Part shown: positions 39,657 through 48,836 of the stretch, piece after piece
How positions within the stretch are numbered: position 1 is the stretch's first letter
Layout: the number at the start of each line of letters is the position of its first letter
DNA from: Xanthomonas boreopolis
GTDB lineage: Bacteria > Pseudomonadota > Gammaproteobacteria > Xanthomonadales > Xanthomonadaceae
NCBI GenBank assembly: GCA_014654535.1
Contig: BNBA01000001.1
Location: 1 to 64,000, forward strand
DNA length: 64,000 nt
Direction: 5' to 3'
Translations under genes and position numbers: made by a program
The notes under the pieces: model-generated
What the model was told of the DNA's origin: nothing
Seen by the model: the letters and a program-made list of their open reading frames with translations, nothing else
Database searches by the model: none

Positions 39657-40433
39657 ATGCTGACCCGCCGGATCATTCCCTGCCTGGACGTGCGCGATGG
39701 CCGCGTGGTCAAGGGCGTCAGGTTCCGCGACCACGTCGACATGGGCGACATCGTCGAGTTGGCGCTGCGCTACCGCGAGCAAGGGGCCGACGAACTGGTG
39801 TTCTACGACATCGGCGCCAGCCCGGAAGGGCGCTCGGTCGACTACGGCTGGGTCGAGCGCGTCGCGCGCCTGATCGACATCCCGTTCTGCGTCGCCGGCG
39901 GCATCCGCGACGTGGAAACCGCACGCAAGGTGCTCTACGCCGGCGCCGACAAGATATCGATCAACTCGCCGGCGCTGGGCCGCCCCCGGTTGATCAGCGA
40001 ACTGGCCGAGGCGTTCGGCGTGCAATGCGTGGTGGTCGGCATCGATTCGATCCGCGAGGACGACGGCCAATGGCGGGTGCGCCGCTTCACCGGCGATCCG
40101 GACAAGACCCAGGCGGTGCCGCTGCGCACCGTCGATTGGGTGGTCGAGGCGCAGCGCCTGGGCGCGGGCGAGATCGTGCTCAATTGCATGGACAACGACG
40201 GCGTGCGCCGCGGTTACGACATCGCCCAGCTCGCGCAGGTGCGGTCGCTGTGCGGAGTGCCGTTGATCGCCTCGGGAGGCGCCGGCGAGATGCAGCACTT
40301 CGCCGACGTGTTCGAACAGGCCGACGTCGATGGCGCGCTGGCCGCCAGCGTATTCCACAGCGGCGCGATTCCGATCCCGGAACTCAAGCAGTACCTGCGC
40401 CGGCAACAGATCGAGGTGCGCGATGTGCAGTGA
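39657..40433 (+). CDS. hisF: Imidazole glycerol phosphate synthase, cyclase subunit
   Basis: HisF uses ammonia from HisH to form imidazole glycerol phosphate and AICAR. The 258-residue TIM barrel has [18 protein letters not shown] with Asp11, [38 protein letters not shown], and the second catalytic aspartate in [13 protein letters not shown]. The start at 39657 has only a weak GGCGGA upstream. Its distance from hisA (127 bp of repeat) suggests that expression relative to HisH may be altered. It overlaps hisIE by 11 bp. Confidence 0.97.
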   Translation: MLTRRIIPCLDVRDGRVVKGVRFRDHVDMGDIVELALRYREQGADELVFYDIGASPEGRSVDYGWVERVARLIDIPFCVAGGIRDVETARKVLYAGADKISINSPALGRPRLISELAEAFGVQCVVVGIDSIREDDGQWRVRRFTGDPDKTQAVPLRTVDWVVEAQRLGAGEIVLNCMDNDGVRRGYDIAQLAQVRSLCGVPLIASGGAGEMQHFADVFEQADVDGALAASVFHSGAIPIPELKQYLRRQQIEVRDVQ

Positions 40434-41064
40434 CGCGACAACGGCGCCGGAACGGCTCGACTGGGAAAAGGGCGGCGGCCTGCTGCCGGTGGTCGTGCAG
40501 GACGCCGATACCCTGCGCGTGCTGATGCTCGGCTACATGGATGCCGAGGCGCTCGCCGCCACCCGCGCAAGCGGCCATGTCACCTTCTACAGCCGCAGCA
40601 AGCAGCGCTTGTGGACCAAGGGCGAAAGCTCGGGGCATTTCCTCGACCTGATCTCGATCGACGTCGATTGCGACGAGGACACCTTGCTGGTGCTCGCGCG
40701 CCCGCGCGGGCCGACCTGCCACACCGGCCGCGCGAGCTGCTTCCCCGGCGCGCCGGGGATCGAAGGGGCGCCGTCGGCCCCGGACGTGTCGTTCCTGGGC
40801 ACGCTCGATGCGCTCGTGGCCGAACGCGAGCGGCAGCGCCCGGAAGGCAGCTATACCACCCGGCTGTTCGAGAAGGGCACGCGCCGGATCGCGCAGAAGG
40901 TCGGCGAGGAGGGCGTGGAGACCGCGCTGGCCGGCGTCGCGCAAGGCGACGAGGACCTGCTCGGGGAGTCCGCGGACCTGCTGTACCACCTGATCGTACT
41001 GTTGCGTGCGCGCGGGCTGTCGCTGGCGGACGCGGTCGCGGTGCTGGAGTCGCGGCACCGCTGA
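40423..41064 (+). CDS. hisIE: Bifunctional phosphoribosyl-AMP cyclohydrolase / phosphoribosyl-ATP pyrophosphatase
   Basis: The 213-residue fusion performs steps two and three of histidine synthesis. The N-terminal HisI domain has [33 protein letters not shown], zinc/magnesium residues in VDCDEDTLL, and CHTGRASCF. The C-terminal HisE domain begins near [13 protein letters not shown] and has the MazG-like helices with [11 protein letters not shown] and [13 protein letters not shown]. The ATG at 40423 lies inside the end of hisF. It is the last gene of the his operon. Confidence 0.96.
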   Translation: MCSDATTAPERLDWEKGGGLLPVVVQDADTLRVLMLGYMDAEALAATRASGHVTFYSRSKQRLWTKGESSGHFLDLISIDVDCDEDTLLVLARPRGPTCHTGRASCFPGAPGIEGAPSAPDVSFLGTLDALVAERERQRPEGSYTTRLFEKGTRRIAQKVGEEGVETALAGVAQGDEDLLGESADLLYHLIVLLRARGLSLADAVAVLESRHR

Positions 41065-41117
41065 AGTGGCGGCCTTGCTGGAGGCAAGGAGCGGTAGCAG
41101 GTTCACATGACGGCCCC

Positions 41118-41240
41118 AAGTCGCTGGGTCCCCGCCCGCGCGGGGACGACGGCCGAGATGCCATGCGATCGTTACGATCGTGGGGTTTCACCGAAGATTT
41201 TCCAGTCGTCGTCCCCGCGCAGGCGGGGAGCCAGCGACTT
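41118..41240. repeat. 123-bp inverted-repeat element after hisIE
   Basis: The 34-nt left arm (41118-41151, AAGTCGCTGGGTCCCCGCCC onwards) and the right arm (41207-41240) are reverse complements at 32 of 34 positions. Each arm contains its own GTCCCCGC/GCGGGGAC hairpin. The 55-bp centre has a CGATCG-TTA-CGATCG palindrome. No reading frame is present. The arm core recurs between thrB and thrC. It looks like a non-autonomous repeat of REP or MITE type. Confidence 0.75.
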
Positions 41241-41273
41241 CCGGGACAGGCAAGGCAGCGACCGGGCACCGGA

Positions 41274-41302
41274 AACGAAAACGCCTCCGCAAGGGAGGCG
41301 TT
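41274..41302 (-). terminator. Terminator downstream of the C13 peptidase gene
   Basis: AACGCCTCC (41280-41288) pairs with GGAGGCGTT (41294-41302) over a 5-nt loop. On the minus strand it is followed by TTTCGTTTCC, so it best serves the minus-strand peptidase gene. It may also stop the his operon message. Confidence 0.7.
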
Positions 41303-41420
41303 CGGGGATTCCGGCTGGCAGGCGATGGCTGGCGGGCGGGAATCGCGGCTGGCTGGCGCTCGAGGCGGGCTGGCTGCGCGGCAGTCTAGCCATCCGCGCG
41401 GGAGCATGCGGAAATGCGAA

Positions 41421-42416
41421 TTACTCGCAGGAAGCGGTGCGCCGCCGCGCAGCCCGCATGGCCTGCAGGTTGTCCAGCGGAGCCAGCGGCTCGGGCACGC
41501 TGTAGGGCACGGCCGGGCCCGGATGCAACCCGGCGCGCCAATGCTGCAGGACCTGGCCGATACGGCCCCCGCGCCAGATCTGCGGCATCGAAGGCTGTTC
41601 GCCTTCGGCCTTCTCGCGCGCGGCGATCTCGTCCACGGCGAGCCGGTAGGCCTGCTCGAAGTCGTCGGTGCGATTGAGCGCGTCCACCAGCCAGGCCTTG
41701 CCGAAGTAGGTGGCGTCCTCGGTGTTGCCGCAACCGAACGAGGGACGGTCGGCGCGGGCAGCCGTGATCACCATCGTGTCCGGGTTCTTGAGCGCCGGGA
41801 TGAAACCGCCGGAATAGCAGGCCGAAAGCACGATCACGCGGTTGCGGATGCCGGCGTCGTCGAGGGCCTGGCGCAGGTCCTGCGGCGTGATGAAGTCTTC
41901 CTCGTCCTCGCTGACCTGCACGTAGAGCGTGTGGTCCTCGGTGCCGTGCGTGGTGGCGAACAGCAGCAGCACGTCCTCCTTCGGGTCCATCAGCTTGCCG
42001 ATCCGCGCCAGCGTGTCGTAGAGATTGTCGTAGGTCGCGAGCGGCGCGTACGGGCGATCGGTGAGATTGTCCGAATGGTTGACCAGCGTGACGATGTGCC
42101 CGGCGGCATCGAAGCGCTGGCTGAAGAGTTCCTTGAGGTACAGGGTCTCGTTGCGGAACACGTCCTCGCTGGCGTCGCCGGCGAAGCCCACCACGTACAG
42201 GTCGGTCGCGCCGGGGCGTTGCGGCGCGAGCGCATCCAGTGCCTTGTCCAGCGCGGCATCGTCCTCGGGATCGGAGACCTGCTGCTGGCCGGGCTCGTCC
42301 TGCGCGGGGGCGGGGCCGGCCTGGGACGAGCAACCCGCGGCGAGCCACAACAGGCCGGAGAGCAGGACGATCGCGCCCTTGGACGGGCGCCGCGGAAGGG
42401 GGATGTGGGACGACAT
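41421..42416 (-). CDS. C13 (legumain-like) family cysteine peptidase, lipoprotein
   Basis: The 331-residue protein starts with a lipoprotein signal (LLWLAAGCSS, Cys29) and an Ala/Pro/Gln-rich linker. The caspase-like core shows DLYVVGFAGD, VTLVNHSDN, the catalytic His157 in LFATTHGTEDHTLYV and the catalytic Cys200 in IVLSACYSGGFIPAL, with SFGCGNTEDATYFG after it. This matches the bacterial branch of peptidase family C13 (clan CD), related to legumain and GPI-transamidase. It should act at the cell envelope on a so far unknown substrate. ATG 42416 begins the signal peptide. Neighbouring mtn genes run in the same direction after a 171-bp gap, with no clear functional link. Confidence 0.85.
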   Translation of the reverse strand: MSSHIPLPRRPSKGAIVLLSGLLWLAAGCSSQAGPAPAQDEPGQQQVSDPEDDAALDKALDALAPQRPGATDLYVVGFAGDASEDVFRNETLYLKELFSQRFDAAGHIVTLVNHSDNLTDRPYAPLATYDNLYDTLARIGKLMDPKEDVLLLFATTHGTEDHTLYVQVSEDEEDFITPQDLRQALDDAGIRNRVIVLSACYSGGFIPALKNPDTMVITAARADRPSFGCGNTEDATYFGKAWLVDALNRTDDFEQAYRLAVDEIAAREKAEGEQPSMPQIWRGGRIGQVLQHWRAGLHPGPAVPYSVPEPLAPLDNLQAMRAARRRTASCE

Positions 42417-42587
42417 CGAACGCCAACGACGGAAAGGCAGGCGCAGGTTTACAGCGAGCCTGCCGGATTGGCAAGGCGAGCGGCGCGACGGGGCGCCGAA
42501 GTGGAACCGGAAAGCGGAACCGCCGCTGCCGGCGGTCACGGCGGGCGGCAAGCGCCGGCGGGACAGGTGCCCGCCGGCGCGCCGGGG

Positions 42588-43292
42588 TCAGGGAGAGAAG
42601 ACGATCTCGTCGAAGTCCTGCACGCGCGGATGCTTGCCGATCTCGTGCAGGGTGCGCGGGGTCGGGTAGTCCTGGACGCGGTCGAGCAGCGAGGTCTTCA
42701 TGCCGGCCCGGGTGGCGGCATCGAGTTCCTCGACCACGTCCGACAGGAACAGCACCTCGCCGGCCGGCAGACCGATCTTCTCGGCGATGCGGCGGTAGCT
42801 GTTGCTCTCGCGCTTGCCGCCGATCTCGGTGTCGAACCAGCCGGAGACCAGTCCGCTCAGGTCGCCCGCGTCGCTATGGGCGAAGAACAGCTTCTGCGCC
42901 GGTACGGAGCCGGACGAGTACACGTAGATCGGGATGCCGGCGGCGTGCCATTCGCGCAGGCGCCGCGCGGCGTCGGGGTAGATGTGGGCGGTGAAGTCGG
43001 CGGTGCGGTAGCCGTCTTCCCAGATCATGCCCTGCAGCGCCTTCAGCGCGGTGTTCTTGCGGTCCTCGTCGATCCAGCGCTGCAGCGCGGCGACGAGCGT
43101 GTCGTCGTCCGCGTCCTCGCCGACCTCGTCGGCCACCTGGTTCAGCCAGTGCCGCACCTGCGGATGGTTGCCGTGCTCGCGCACGAACCCGGGCATGGCG
43201 CGGCGCGCATACGGGAAAAGCACGTCCTTGACGAACGAGATGCTACTGGTGGTGCCTTCGATATCAGTGAGGATCGCCTGCGGTTGGGTCAT
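42588..43292 (-). CDS. mtnC: Acireductone synthase (enolase-phosphatase E1)
   Basis: MtnC enolises and dephosphorylates 2,3-diketo-5-methylthiopentyl-1-phosphate in the methionine salvage pathway. The 234-residue HAD-family protein has the modified nucleophile motif [23 protein letters not shown], then [19 protein letters not shown] and [22 protein letters not shown]. It starts 2 bp after the mtnD stop. Gene order on the minus strand is mtnB-mtnD-mtnC. mtnA and an MTA nucleosidase or phosphorylase are not in the window. Confidence 0.95.
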   Translation of the reverse strand: MTQPQAILTDIEGTTSSISFVKDVLFPYARRAMPGFVREHGNHPQVRHWLNQVADEVGEDADDDTLVAALQRWIDEDRKNTALKALQGMIWEDGYRTADFTAHIYPDAARRLREWHAAGIPIYVYSSGSVPAQKLFFAHSDAGDLSGLVSGWFDTEIGGKRESNSYRRIAEKIGLPAGEVLFLSDVVEELDAATRAGMKTSLLDRVQDYPTPRTLHEIGKHPRVQDFDEIVFSP

Positions 43293-43294
43293 CG

Positions 43295-43861
43295 TCAGCT
43301 CGCCTTCTGGGTTTTCTCAGGTTCGTAGCGGGGGAACTGTCGTGCGATGTCGGTCCCGGTGAAATGGCCCACCCAGCCGTCCGGCTCGGTGAAGAAGCGG
43401 ATGGCCACGAAGTACGGCTCGGCGCCCATGTCGAACCAGTGCAGCGTGCCGTCCGGCACCGCGATCAGGTCGTCCTTCACGCACTCGATCTCGTACACCT
43501 TGTCGCCGACGTGCAGCGTGAACAGGCCGGAGCCTGCCACGAAGAAGCGTACTTCGTCTTCCTTGTGGAAGTGTTCGTCGAGGAACTTGGCGCGCATTTC
43601 CTCGCGCTTGGGGTTGTCCGGGGCGATGCTGACCACGTCCACGGTCTTGAAGCCGCGTTCGGCGACCAGGCGGTCGATGTCGGCGCGGTAGGCGTCCATC
43701 ACCTGCTCGGGCGTCGCGCCGGGTTCGATCGGCTGGCTGGCCCGCCAACGCTCGAAGCGCACGCCGATCTTCTCCAGTTCGGCGGCGATCTGGGCGCCGT
43801 CGCGGCTGTCGAAGTGCGGCTGCCGGGGATCGGTGTCGGAAAAGATGCGGAGTCGGCTCAT
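43295..43861 (-). CDS. mtnD: Acireductone dioxygenase
   Basis: The 188-residue cupin oxidises acireductone to the keto acid precursor of methionine (iron form) or off-pathway products (nickel form). Metal ligands are in [14 protein letters not shown] (two histidines and the glutamate) and GTLHWFDMG (third histidine). The surrounding [20 protein letters not shown] matches the family. The metal used cannot be told from sequence. It lies between mtnB and mtnC with a 2-bp gap to mtnC. Confidence 0.96.
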   Translation of the reverse strand: MSRLRIFSDTDPRQPHFDSRDGAQIAAELEKIGVRFERWRASQPIEPGATPEQVMDAYRADIDRLVAERGFKTVDVVSIAPDNPKREEMRAKFLDEHFHKEDEVRFFVAGSGLFTLHVGDKVYEIECVKDDLIAVPDGTLHWFDMGAEPYFVAIRFFTEPDGWVGHFTGTDIARQFPRYEPEKTQKAS

Positions 43862-43901
43862 GGCGGCAGTATCGGCTGTGGGGAGGGGAACGGGGAGCGC
43901 T

Positions 43902-44555
43902 TCAGCGCGTTCCCCGCAGCTTGATCAGCTCCAGTTCGCAGCCGATCAGGAATTCGAACGCCTCCAGGTGGCGGCGGGCCTCGGCCATGTTGCGGCCCCA
44001 GGCGTACAGGCCGTGTCCATCGATGAGATACCCCCACATCGGCTGCTTGTCCAGCAGCGCGTCGACCTGGCCGGCCAGCACGGTCATGTCCTGGGTGTTG
44101 GCGAACACCGGCACGTCCACCGAGGTTTCGTGGGTGTGGTTGCCCTCGAAGGCCTTGAGCAGCTCGTAGCCTTCCAGGCGGATATGCCCGGCGCCGGCGA
44201 ACAGGCGCGAGGCGACCGTCTGTACCGGCGAGTGCGTGTGCAGCACGCAGCCGATCTCCGGGTAGCGGCGGTAGAGCTGGGTATGCAGCAGGGTTTCGGC
44301 CGAAGGCCGCAGCTGGCGGCCGACGGGGCGGCCGTCGAAGTCCACCACCATGATGTCGTCCTCGACCAGCCGGCCCTTGTCGCGGCCGGACACGGTGATC
44401 GCGGCATGGCGGTCGTCCAGGCGGTGCGAGAAGTTGCTGCTGGTTGCGGGGGTCCAGCCGGCCTGGGCCAGTTCGCGGATGTTGCAGATCAGCAGCTTGG
44501 CCAGCTCGTGCAGCCGTGCGGCGCTGTAGGGATGCGGGGCGGTGGTGGCGTTCAT
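43902..44555 (-). CDS. mtnB: Methylthioribulose-1-phosphate dehydratase
   Basis: MtnB dehydrates methylthioribulose 1-phosphate. The 217-residue class II aldolase-fold protein has [25 protein letters not shown], zinc ligands in [11 protein letters not shown] and a further histidine in [10 protein letters not shown]. The conserved [11 protein letters not shown] loop is typical of MtnB. It begins the mtnB-mtnD-mtnC operon. Its upstream region is occupied 12 bp before the ATG by a 267-bp nested inverted-repeat element, so its promoter may lie inside that element. Confidence 0.94.
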   Translation of the reverse strand: MNATTAPHPYSAARLHELAKLLICNIRELAQAGWTPATSSNFSHRLDDRHAAITVSGRDKGRLVEDDIMVVDFDGRPVGRQLRPSAETLLHTQLYRRYPEIGCVLHTHSPVQTVASRLFAGAGHIRLEGYELLKAFEGNHTHETSVDVPVFANTQDMTVLAGQVDALLDKQPMWGYLIDGHGLYAWGRNMAEARRHLEAFEFLIGCELELIKLRGTR

Positions 44556-44925
44556 CGCCGTATTCTAGGGCGTGTTGTCATGTCCCGAGTAGACCGCGTT
44601 GGGTCTGGAGAGCCGCCATCCGGTGTTGCGCGGCTTGACCTGACGGCCAGTCAGGCGCTGCGCCGCGCAACACCGGCTGGCGGCTTTCCAGGCCCAACCC
44701 ACGGGGCAGCCGCTGCGCGCACCCGGGACTGCGTCATCGCTCGGGCGTGGACGGACGTCCACTTCCTTACTCTTCCTTGCCCCGAGCACGCGCAGCGACG
44801 GCGCGGCCTATTCGGGACATGACAACACGCCCTGCTATCCCGCCCGGGGCCGGCCAGCCCCGGCTCATGACATTCGCTCATCGGGACGTGCCCGCCGGGC
44901 GGGGACGGTGGCATGGGCCGCGCCG
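44556..44925. other. Gene-free stretch between the APC permease gene and mtnB
   Basis: Of these 370 bp, 267 belong to the nested inverted-repeat element (44567-44833). The remaining 92 bp up to the permease stop contain no feature I can support. No standalone terminator or promoter for mtnB is recognised. Confidence 0.65.
44567..44833. mobile_element. MITE-like element with terminal and nested inverted repeats
   Basis: The 26-nt ends (left 44567-44592, AGGGCGTGTTGTCATGTCCC onwards; right 44808-44833) are reverse complements at 25 of 26 positions. Inside lies a second inverted repeat of 36 nt (44598-44633 and 44663-44698; 33 of 36 pairs) and a third small stem GTGGACG-GA-CGTCCAC (44747-44762). 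No reading frame or transposase is present and I see no clear target-site duplication. It is inserted between an amino-acid permease gene and mtnB. Part of it recurs between hisA and hisF. Confidence 0.75.
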
Positions 44926-46350
44926 TCAACGGCGCAGCTTGCTGTGGCGGTAGCCGTAGCCGAAGTAGAGCGCGAAGCCGGCTAGCGTCCACAGGCCCAT
45001 CAGCATCCAGTTGTGCGCGGTCATCGCCGACAGCAGCGCCACGCAGCTGAGCACGCCGGCCGAGCAGATCAGCCAGGCGGCGGGCATGCGGAACGGGCGC
45101 GGCAGGTCCGGCTGGGTGCGGCGCAGGATCAGCACGCCGGCGCAGACCGCGGCGAAGGCGATCAGCGTGCCCATCGAGGTCAGCTCGCCCAGCACGTCCA
45201 GCGGGAACAGCGCGGCCAGCAGGGCGATGCCGATGCCGGTGATCACGGTGTTGATGTGCGGCGTGCGGTACTCGGGATGGATCTTGGTGAAGACCGGCGG
45301 CAGCAGGCCGTCGCGGGCCATGATCATGAAGATGCGCGGCTGCCCGATGATCATCACCAGCACCACCGAGGACAGGCCGATCAGCGCGCCCACCTCGACC
45401 ACCACCCGCAGCCAGCCCAACTGGGGATGCGCGGCGACGGCGGTCACCACCGGCTCGTCGGTGCCGAGCACGCGGTAGGGCACCAGGCCGGTCATCACCG
45501 CGGCCATGGCGATGTAGAGCACCGTGCAGATCACCAGCGAGAGCAGCATGCCGATCGGCAGGTCGCGCTGCGGCCGGTGCGATTCCTGCGCGGCCACCGA
45601 CACCGCCTCGAAGCCGATGTAGGCGAAGAACACCATCGCCGCGCCGCGCAGCACGCCTTCCATGCCGTACTTGCCGGGTCCCTCGTTGGCCGGGATGAAG
45701 GGCTGCCAGTTGGACGGATCCACGTACTTCCAGCCGACCGCGATCACCAGCACGATCAGGCCGCTCTTGAGCACGACCATGGCCATGTTCATCGCCGAGG
45801 ACTTGCGGATGCCGACGTAGCACAGCCAGGTCAGCAGCAGCACGATCGCCGCCGCCGGCAGGTTGGCGATCGCGCCGGTGGGCCGCAGCTTCGCGTCGAG
45901 CGGCGCGTTGACCAGGCTGGCCGGCAGGTGGATGCCGAAGTGGTCGAGCAGGCTCAGGAAATAGCCGGTCCAACTCACCGCCACCGCCGAGGCGGACACG
46001 CCGTACTCCAGCACCAGCATCCAGCCGATGAACCAGGCGGCCAGCTCGCCGAAGGTGGCGTAGGTATAGGTGTAGGCGCTGCCGGAGACCGGCACCATCG
46101 CCGCGAACTCGGCGTAGGCCATCGCGCAGAACGCGCAGCACACCGCGGCCAGCACGAAGCTGAGCATGATCGCCGGCCCGGCATGGTTGGCCGCGGCCTG
46201 GCCGGTGATCACGAAGATGCCGCCGCCGATCACCGCCCCGATGCCAAGCGCGGTCAGGCCCCAGGGGCCGAGCGCGCGTTGCAGGCCCAGGCCGCCGGCG
46301 TCCTGGTGGCTGGCGTGCGGATGCTTGGTGGCCCAGAGTTGTTTGAACAT
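44926..46350 (-). CDS. Amino acid permease (APC family), second of two paralogues
   Basis: The 474-residue protein has about twelve to thirteen hydrophobic helices and the APC signature LGIGAVIGGGIFVITGQAAA in TM1, SGSAYTYTYATFGELAAWFIGW and FFAYIGFEAVSVAAQESHRPQRDLPIG (in part). It belongs to the cationic amino acid transporter-like/YfnA branch of the APC superfamily. It is closely related along its full length to the neighbouring gene at 46515-47987. ATG 46350 begins MFKQLWATK; the start is followed by a soluble tail and then TM1. Substrate is unknown. Confidence 0.87.
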   Translation of the reverse strand: MFKQLWATKHPHASHQDAGGLGLQRALGPWGLTALGIGAVIGGGIFVITGQAAANHAGPAIMLSFVLAAVCCAFCAMAYAEFAAMVPVSGSAYTYTYATFGELAAWFIGWMLVLEYGVSASAVAVSWTGYFLSLLDHFGIHLPASLVNAPLDAKLRPTGAIANLPAAAIVLLLTWLCYVGIRKSSAMNMAMVVLKSGLIVLVIAVGWKYVDPSNWQPFIPANEGPGKYGMEGVLRGAAMVFFAYIGFEAVSVAAQESHRPQRDLPIGMLLSLVICTVLYIAMAAVMTGLVPYRVLGTDEPVVTAVAAHPQLGWLRVVVEVGALIGLSSVVLVMIIGQPRIFMIMARDGLLPPVFTKIHPEYRTPHINTVITGIGIALLAALFPLDVLGELTSMGTLIAFAAVCAGVLILRRTQPDLPRPFRMPAAWLICSAGVLSCVALLSAMTAHNWMLMGLWTLAGFALYFGYGYRHSKLRR

Positions 46351-46514
46351 GCAGCAGCGGTTCCGGCGTGGGGAGTTGGGAAGGCCACTGCGCAAGGATG
46401 CGCAGCGACCCCGTCCGTTCGTATCACCGCACGTGCTCGTGCGGGCTGTTGCGAGGGACTCGTTTTCTCAAATCCCGCACCGGGGCGTGCGGGCGGTTGC
46501 CAAGGGATTCGCGG

Positions 46515-47987
46515 TCAAGCCTTGCCGGCCAGGCGGCTATGGCGGATGCCGTAGCCGAAGTAGATGAACAGGCCGAGCACGGTCCAGCCGACGAAGACCT
46601 TCCAATGTTCCTGGAACGCCTGGAAGAACAGGAACAGGCAGGCCAGCGCGCCCAGCGGGCAGATCACGATCGCCAGCGGGACGCGGAACGGGCGCGGCAG
46701 GTCGGGCTTGGTGAAGCGCAGCACCAGCACGCCGATGCAGACGGTGGCGAAGGCCAGCAGGGTGCCCATCGAGACCAGCTCGCCGAGCACGTCGAGCGGG
46801 ATCATGCCGGCGAGCAGGGCGGCGACCACGCCGACGGCGACGGTGCCGATGTAGGGCGTGTGGAACTTCCTGTGCACCCTGCCGAACGGCTTCGGCAGCA
46901 GCCCGTCGCGGGACATGGTGTAGAAGATGCGCGGCTGCGCCATCAGCATCACCAGCACCACCGAGGACAGGCCGGCGATCGCGCCGATCTCCACGGCGGT
47001 CTTCAGCCAGGCCAGCTGCGGATAGCTTTCCAGGGCGGTCGCCACCGGCTTGGCGGTGCCGAGCTGGGTGTAGGGCAGCAGGCCGGTCAGCACGGCGCAG
47101 ACGATGATGTAGATGATCGTGCACACCGCCAGCGAGCCGAGGATGCCGATCGGCATGTTCTTCTGCGGATCCTTGGTCTCGCCGGCCGAGGTGGAGACCG
47201 CATCGAAGCCGATGTAGGAGAAGAACACGATCGAGGCGGCGCGGAACACGCCGTCCCAGCCGAACTGCCCGGGCCCCTTGTTCTCCGGGATGAACGGGTG
47301 CCAGTTGTCCGGATTGACGTAGGCGGCGGCGAAGCCCACGAACAGGCAGATCACCGCGATCTTGATGGCCACCACGATCGCGTTGGCGAAGGCGGACTGG
47401 GTGACGCCGACGTAGCACAGGCAGCTGACCGCGACGACGATCAGCACCGCCGGCAGGTTGACGATGCCGCCGGAGGCGACGAAGGCGTGCCCGGTCCAGC
47501 TCAGCGGCGCGCTGGCCAGCTCGGCCGGGAACGGCAGGCCGAGCGTGCTGGTCAGGAAGCTGATCAGGTAGGCCGACCAGCCGACCGCGACGCTGGAGCC
47601 GGCGAACAGGTACTCGAGCACCAGGCACCAGCCGATGAACCAGGCCACGCCCTCGCCGAGCGTGGAATAGGAGTAGGAGTAGGCGCTGCCGGACACCGGC
47701 ATCATCGCGGCGAACTCGGCATAGCACAGGCCGGCGAAGGCGCAGGCGATGCCGGCGAACACGAACGAGAGCATCACCGCCGGGCCGGCATGGTTGGCCG
47801 CGGCCTGGCCGGTGAGCACGAAGATGCCCGCGCCGATCACCGCGCCGATGCCGAGCATCACGAGGTGCCTGGCCGTGAGGGTCCTTTTCAGCGTGGCCTC
47901 GCCTTCCAGGCTGCCTTCGAACGGTTCGCCGGCATCGACGTGCCCGGCCGGCTGGACCGGTTTGACCCTCAACAGAGCTTTCAGCAT
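46515..47987 (-). CDS. Amino acid permease (APC family), first of two paralogues
   Basis: The 490-residue protein shares with its neighbour the segments LGIGAVIGAGIFVLTGQAAA, SGSAYSYSYSTLGEGVAWFIGW, FFSYIGFDAVSTSAGET and GLSSVVLVMLMAQPRIFYTMSRDGLLP. The pair clearly arose by tandem duplication. Compared with the neighbour it has a longer, acidic N-terminal tail and a Ser-Thr-Ser motif after helix 6, so substrates have probably diverged. The 164-bp gap between them contains a CCGCACG/CGTGCGG hairpin (46427-46444). Both are relatives of bacterial YfnA-type permeases. Confidence 0.87.
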   Translation of the reverse strand: MLKALLRVKPVQPAGHVDAGEPFEGSLEGEATLKRTLTARHLVMLGIGAVIGAGIFVLTGQAAANHAGPAVMLSFVFAGIACAFAGLCYAEFAAMMPVSGSAYSYSYSTLGEGVAWFIGWCLVLEYLFAGSSVAVGWSAYLISFLTSTLGLPFPAELASAPLSWTGHAFVASGGIVNLPAVLIVVAVSCLCYVGVTQSAFANAIVVAIKIAVICLFVGFAAAYVNPDNWHPFIPENKGPGQFGWDGVFRAASIVFFSYIGFDAVSTSAGETKDPQKNMPIGILGSLAVCTIIYIIVCAVLTGLLPYTQLGTAKPVATALESYPQLAWLKTAVEIGAIAGLSSVVLVMLMAQPRIFYTMSRDGLLPKPFGRVHRKFHTPYIGTVAVGVVAALLAGMIPLDVLGELVSMGTLLAFATVCIGVLVLRFTKPDLPRPFRVPLAIVICPLGALACLFLFFQAFQEHWKVFVGWTVLGLFIYFGYGIRHSRLAGKA

Positions 47988-48159
47988 TCAGTACGTCCCC
48001 AGTGTGCGGTAGGCGTGGCCGGCAGGCCGCGACGGAGCGCGGCCGCGTCCGGCGGACGCCGCGCAAGCGCCGTACCTTGCCAAAGCCCGCGGTTTGCTAC
48101 AAGCGCAACCGCAGCATGCCCGGCGATAATGGGCCCGGTTCGACGACGGAAGAGGGCGC

Positions 48160-48744
48160 ATGGCAACGAGGGAAACCGGGCAGGGCGTGGACGTCCTGCG
48201 CGCACGGCTGCTGGACTACCGCGAGCGGTGGCGGGAGGAGGCCGCGGTCGCCGACGCGTTCCTGGAACTGCTCGACGATGCCGCCGACCCGTTCGTCCGC
48301 GAGCGCCTGGCCGGCCATTTCACCGCCTCGTCCTGGCTGGTCAGCCGCGACCGCCGGCGCACCTTGATGACCCACCACCGCAAGCTGCGGCGCTGGCTGC
48401 AGCTGGGCGGGCACGCCGACGGCGAGCGCGACCTGGCCCGGGTGGCGCTGAAGGAGGCCGAGGAGGAGTCCGGGCTGGCGGGCCTGGCGCTGGCGGGCCC
48501 GGCGATCTTCGACCTGGACCGGCACTGGATTCCTGAACGCGGCGACGTGCCCGGGCACTGGCACTACGACGCGCGCTACGTGGTGCTGGCCGGCGAGGAC
48601 GAGGCGTTCGCGGTCAGCGAGGAGTCGCTGGCCCTGGCATGGCGGCCGATCGCCGAGTTGCTGGACGATCCCGACCTGGATCCGTCGATACGGCGGATGG
48701 CGGGGAAGTGGCTGCGATCGGAGTCCCCGCTGCCCCCGGAGTGA
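48160..48744 (+). CDS. Nudix hydrolase
   Basis: The 194-residue protein has a Nudix box GGHADGERDLARVALKEAEE followed by ESGL. The usual REUXEE core reads KEAEEES, with lysine replacing the canonical arginine but the metal-binding glutamates present. Helical residues 1-60 precede the Nudix fold, and the domain ends with WRPIAELLDDPDLD. The substrate could be a nucleoside diphosphate derivative, but nothing in the neighbourhood shows which. GAGGG lies close to the ATG. The gene stands alone between the permeases and serA. Confidence 0.85.
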   Translation: MATRETGQGVDVLRARLLDYRERWREEAAVADAFLELLDDAADPFVRERLAGHFTASSWLVSRDRRRTLMTHHRKLRRWLQLGGHADGERDLARVALKEAEEESGLAGLALAGPAIFDLDRHWIPERGDVPGHWHYDARYVVLAGEDEAFAVSEESLALAWRPIAELLDDPDLDPSIRRMAGKWLRSESPLPPE

Positions 48745-48836
48745 CGAGGCAAGGGCGTGCGCGCCATGGGCGCGGGCCCGGAGGGCGGAGCCAGGGCCAC
48801 GGGAGGGCCTTGGGCGCCGCATCCGGCATGGCCGGT

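Larger units (their letters stand above)
41065..41420. other. Gene-free stretch between hisIE and the C13 peptidase gene
   Basis: These 356 bp between convergent genes contain the 123-bp inverted-repeat element (41118-41240) and a terminator (41274-41302). I see no supportable gene in the remainder. Confidence 0.7.

Noticed and set aside
44651-44822. A coding extension of the APC permease frame through the MITE-like element
   Set aside because: The frame is a shadow of the permease gene in another phase. The true permease stops at 44926, and the element consists of inverted repeats.
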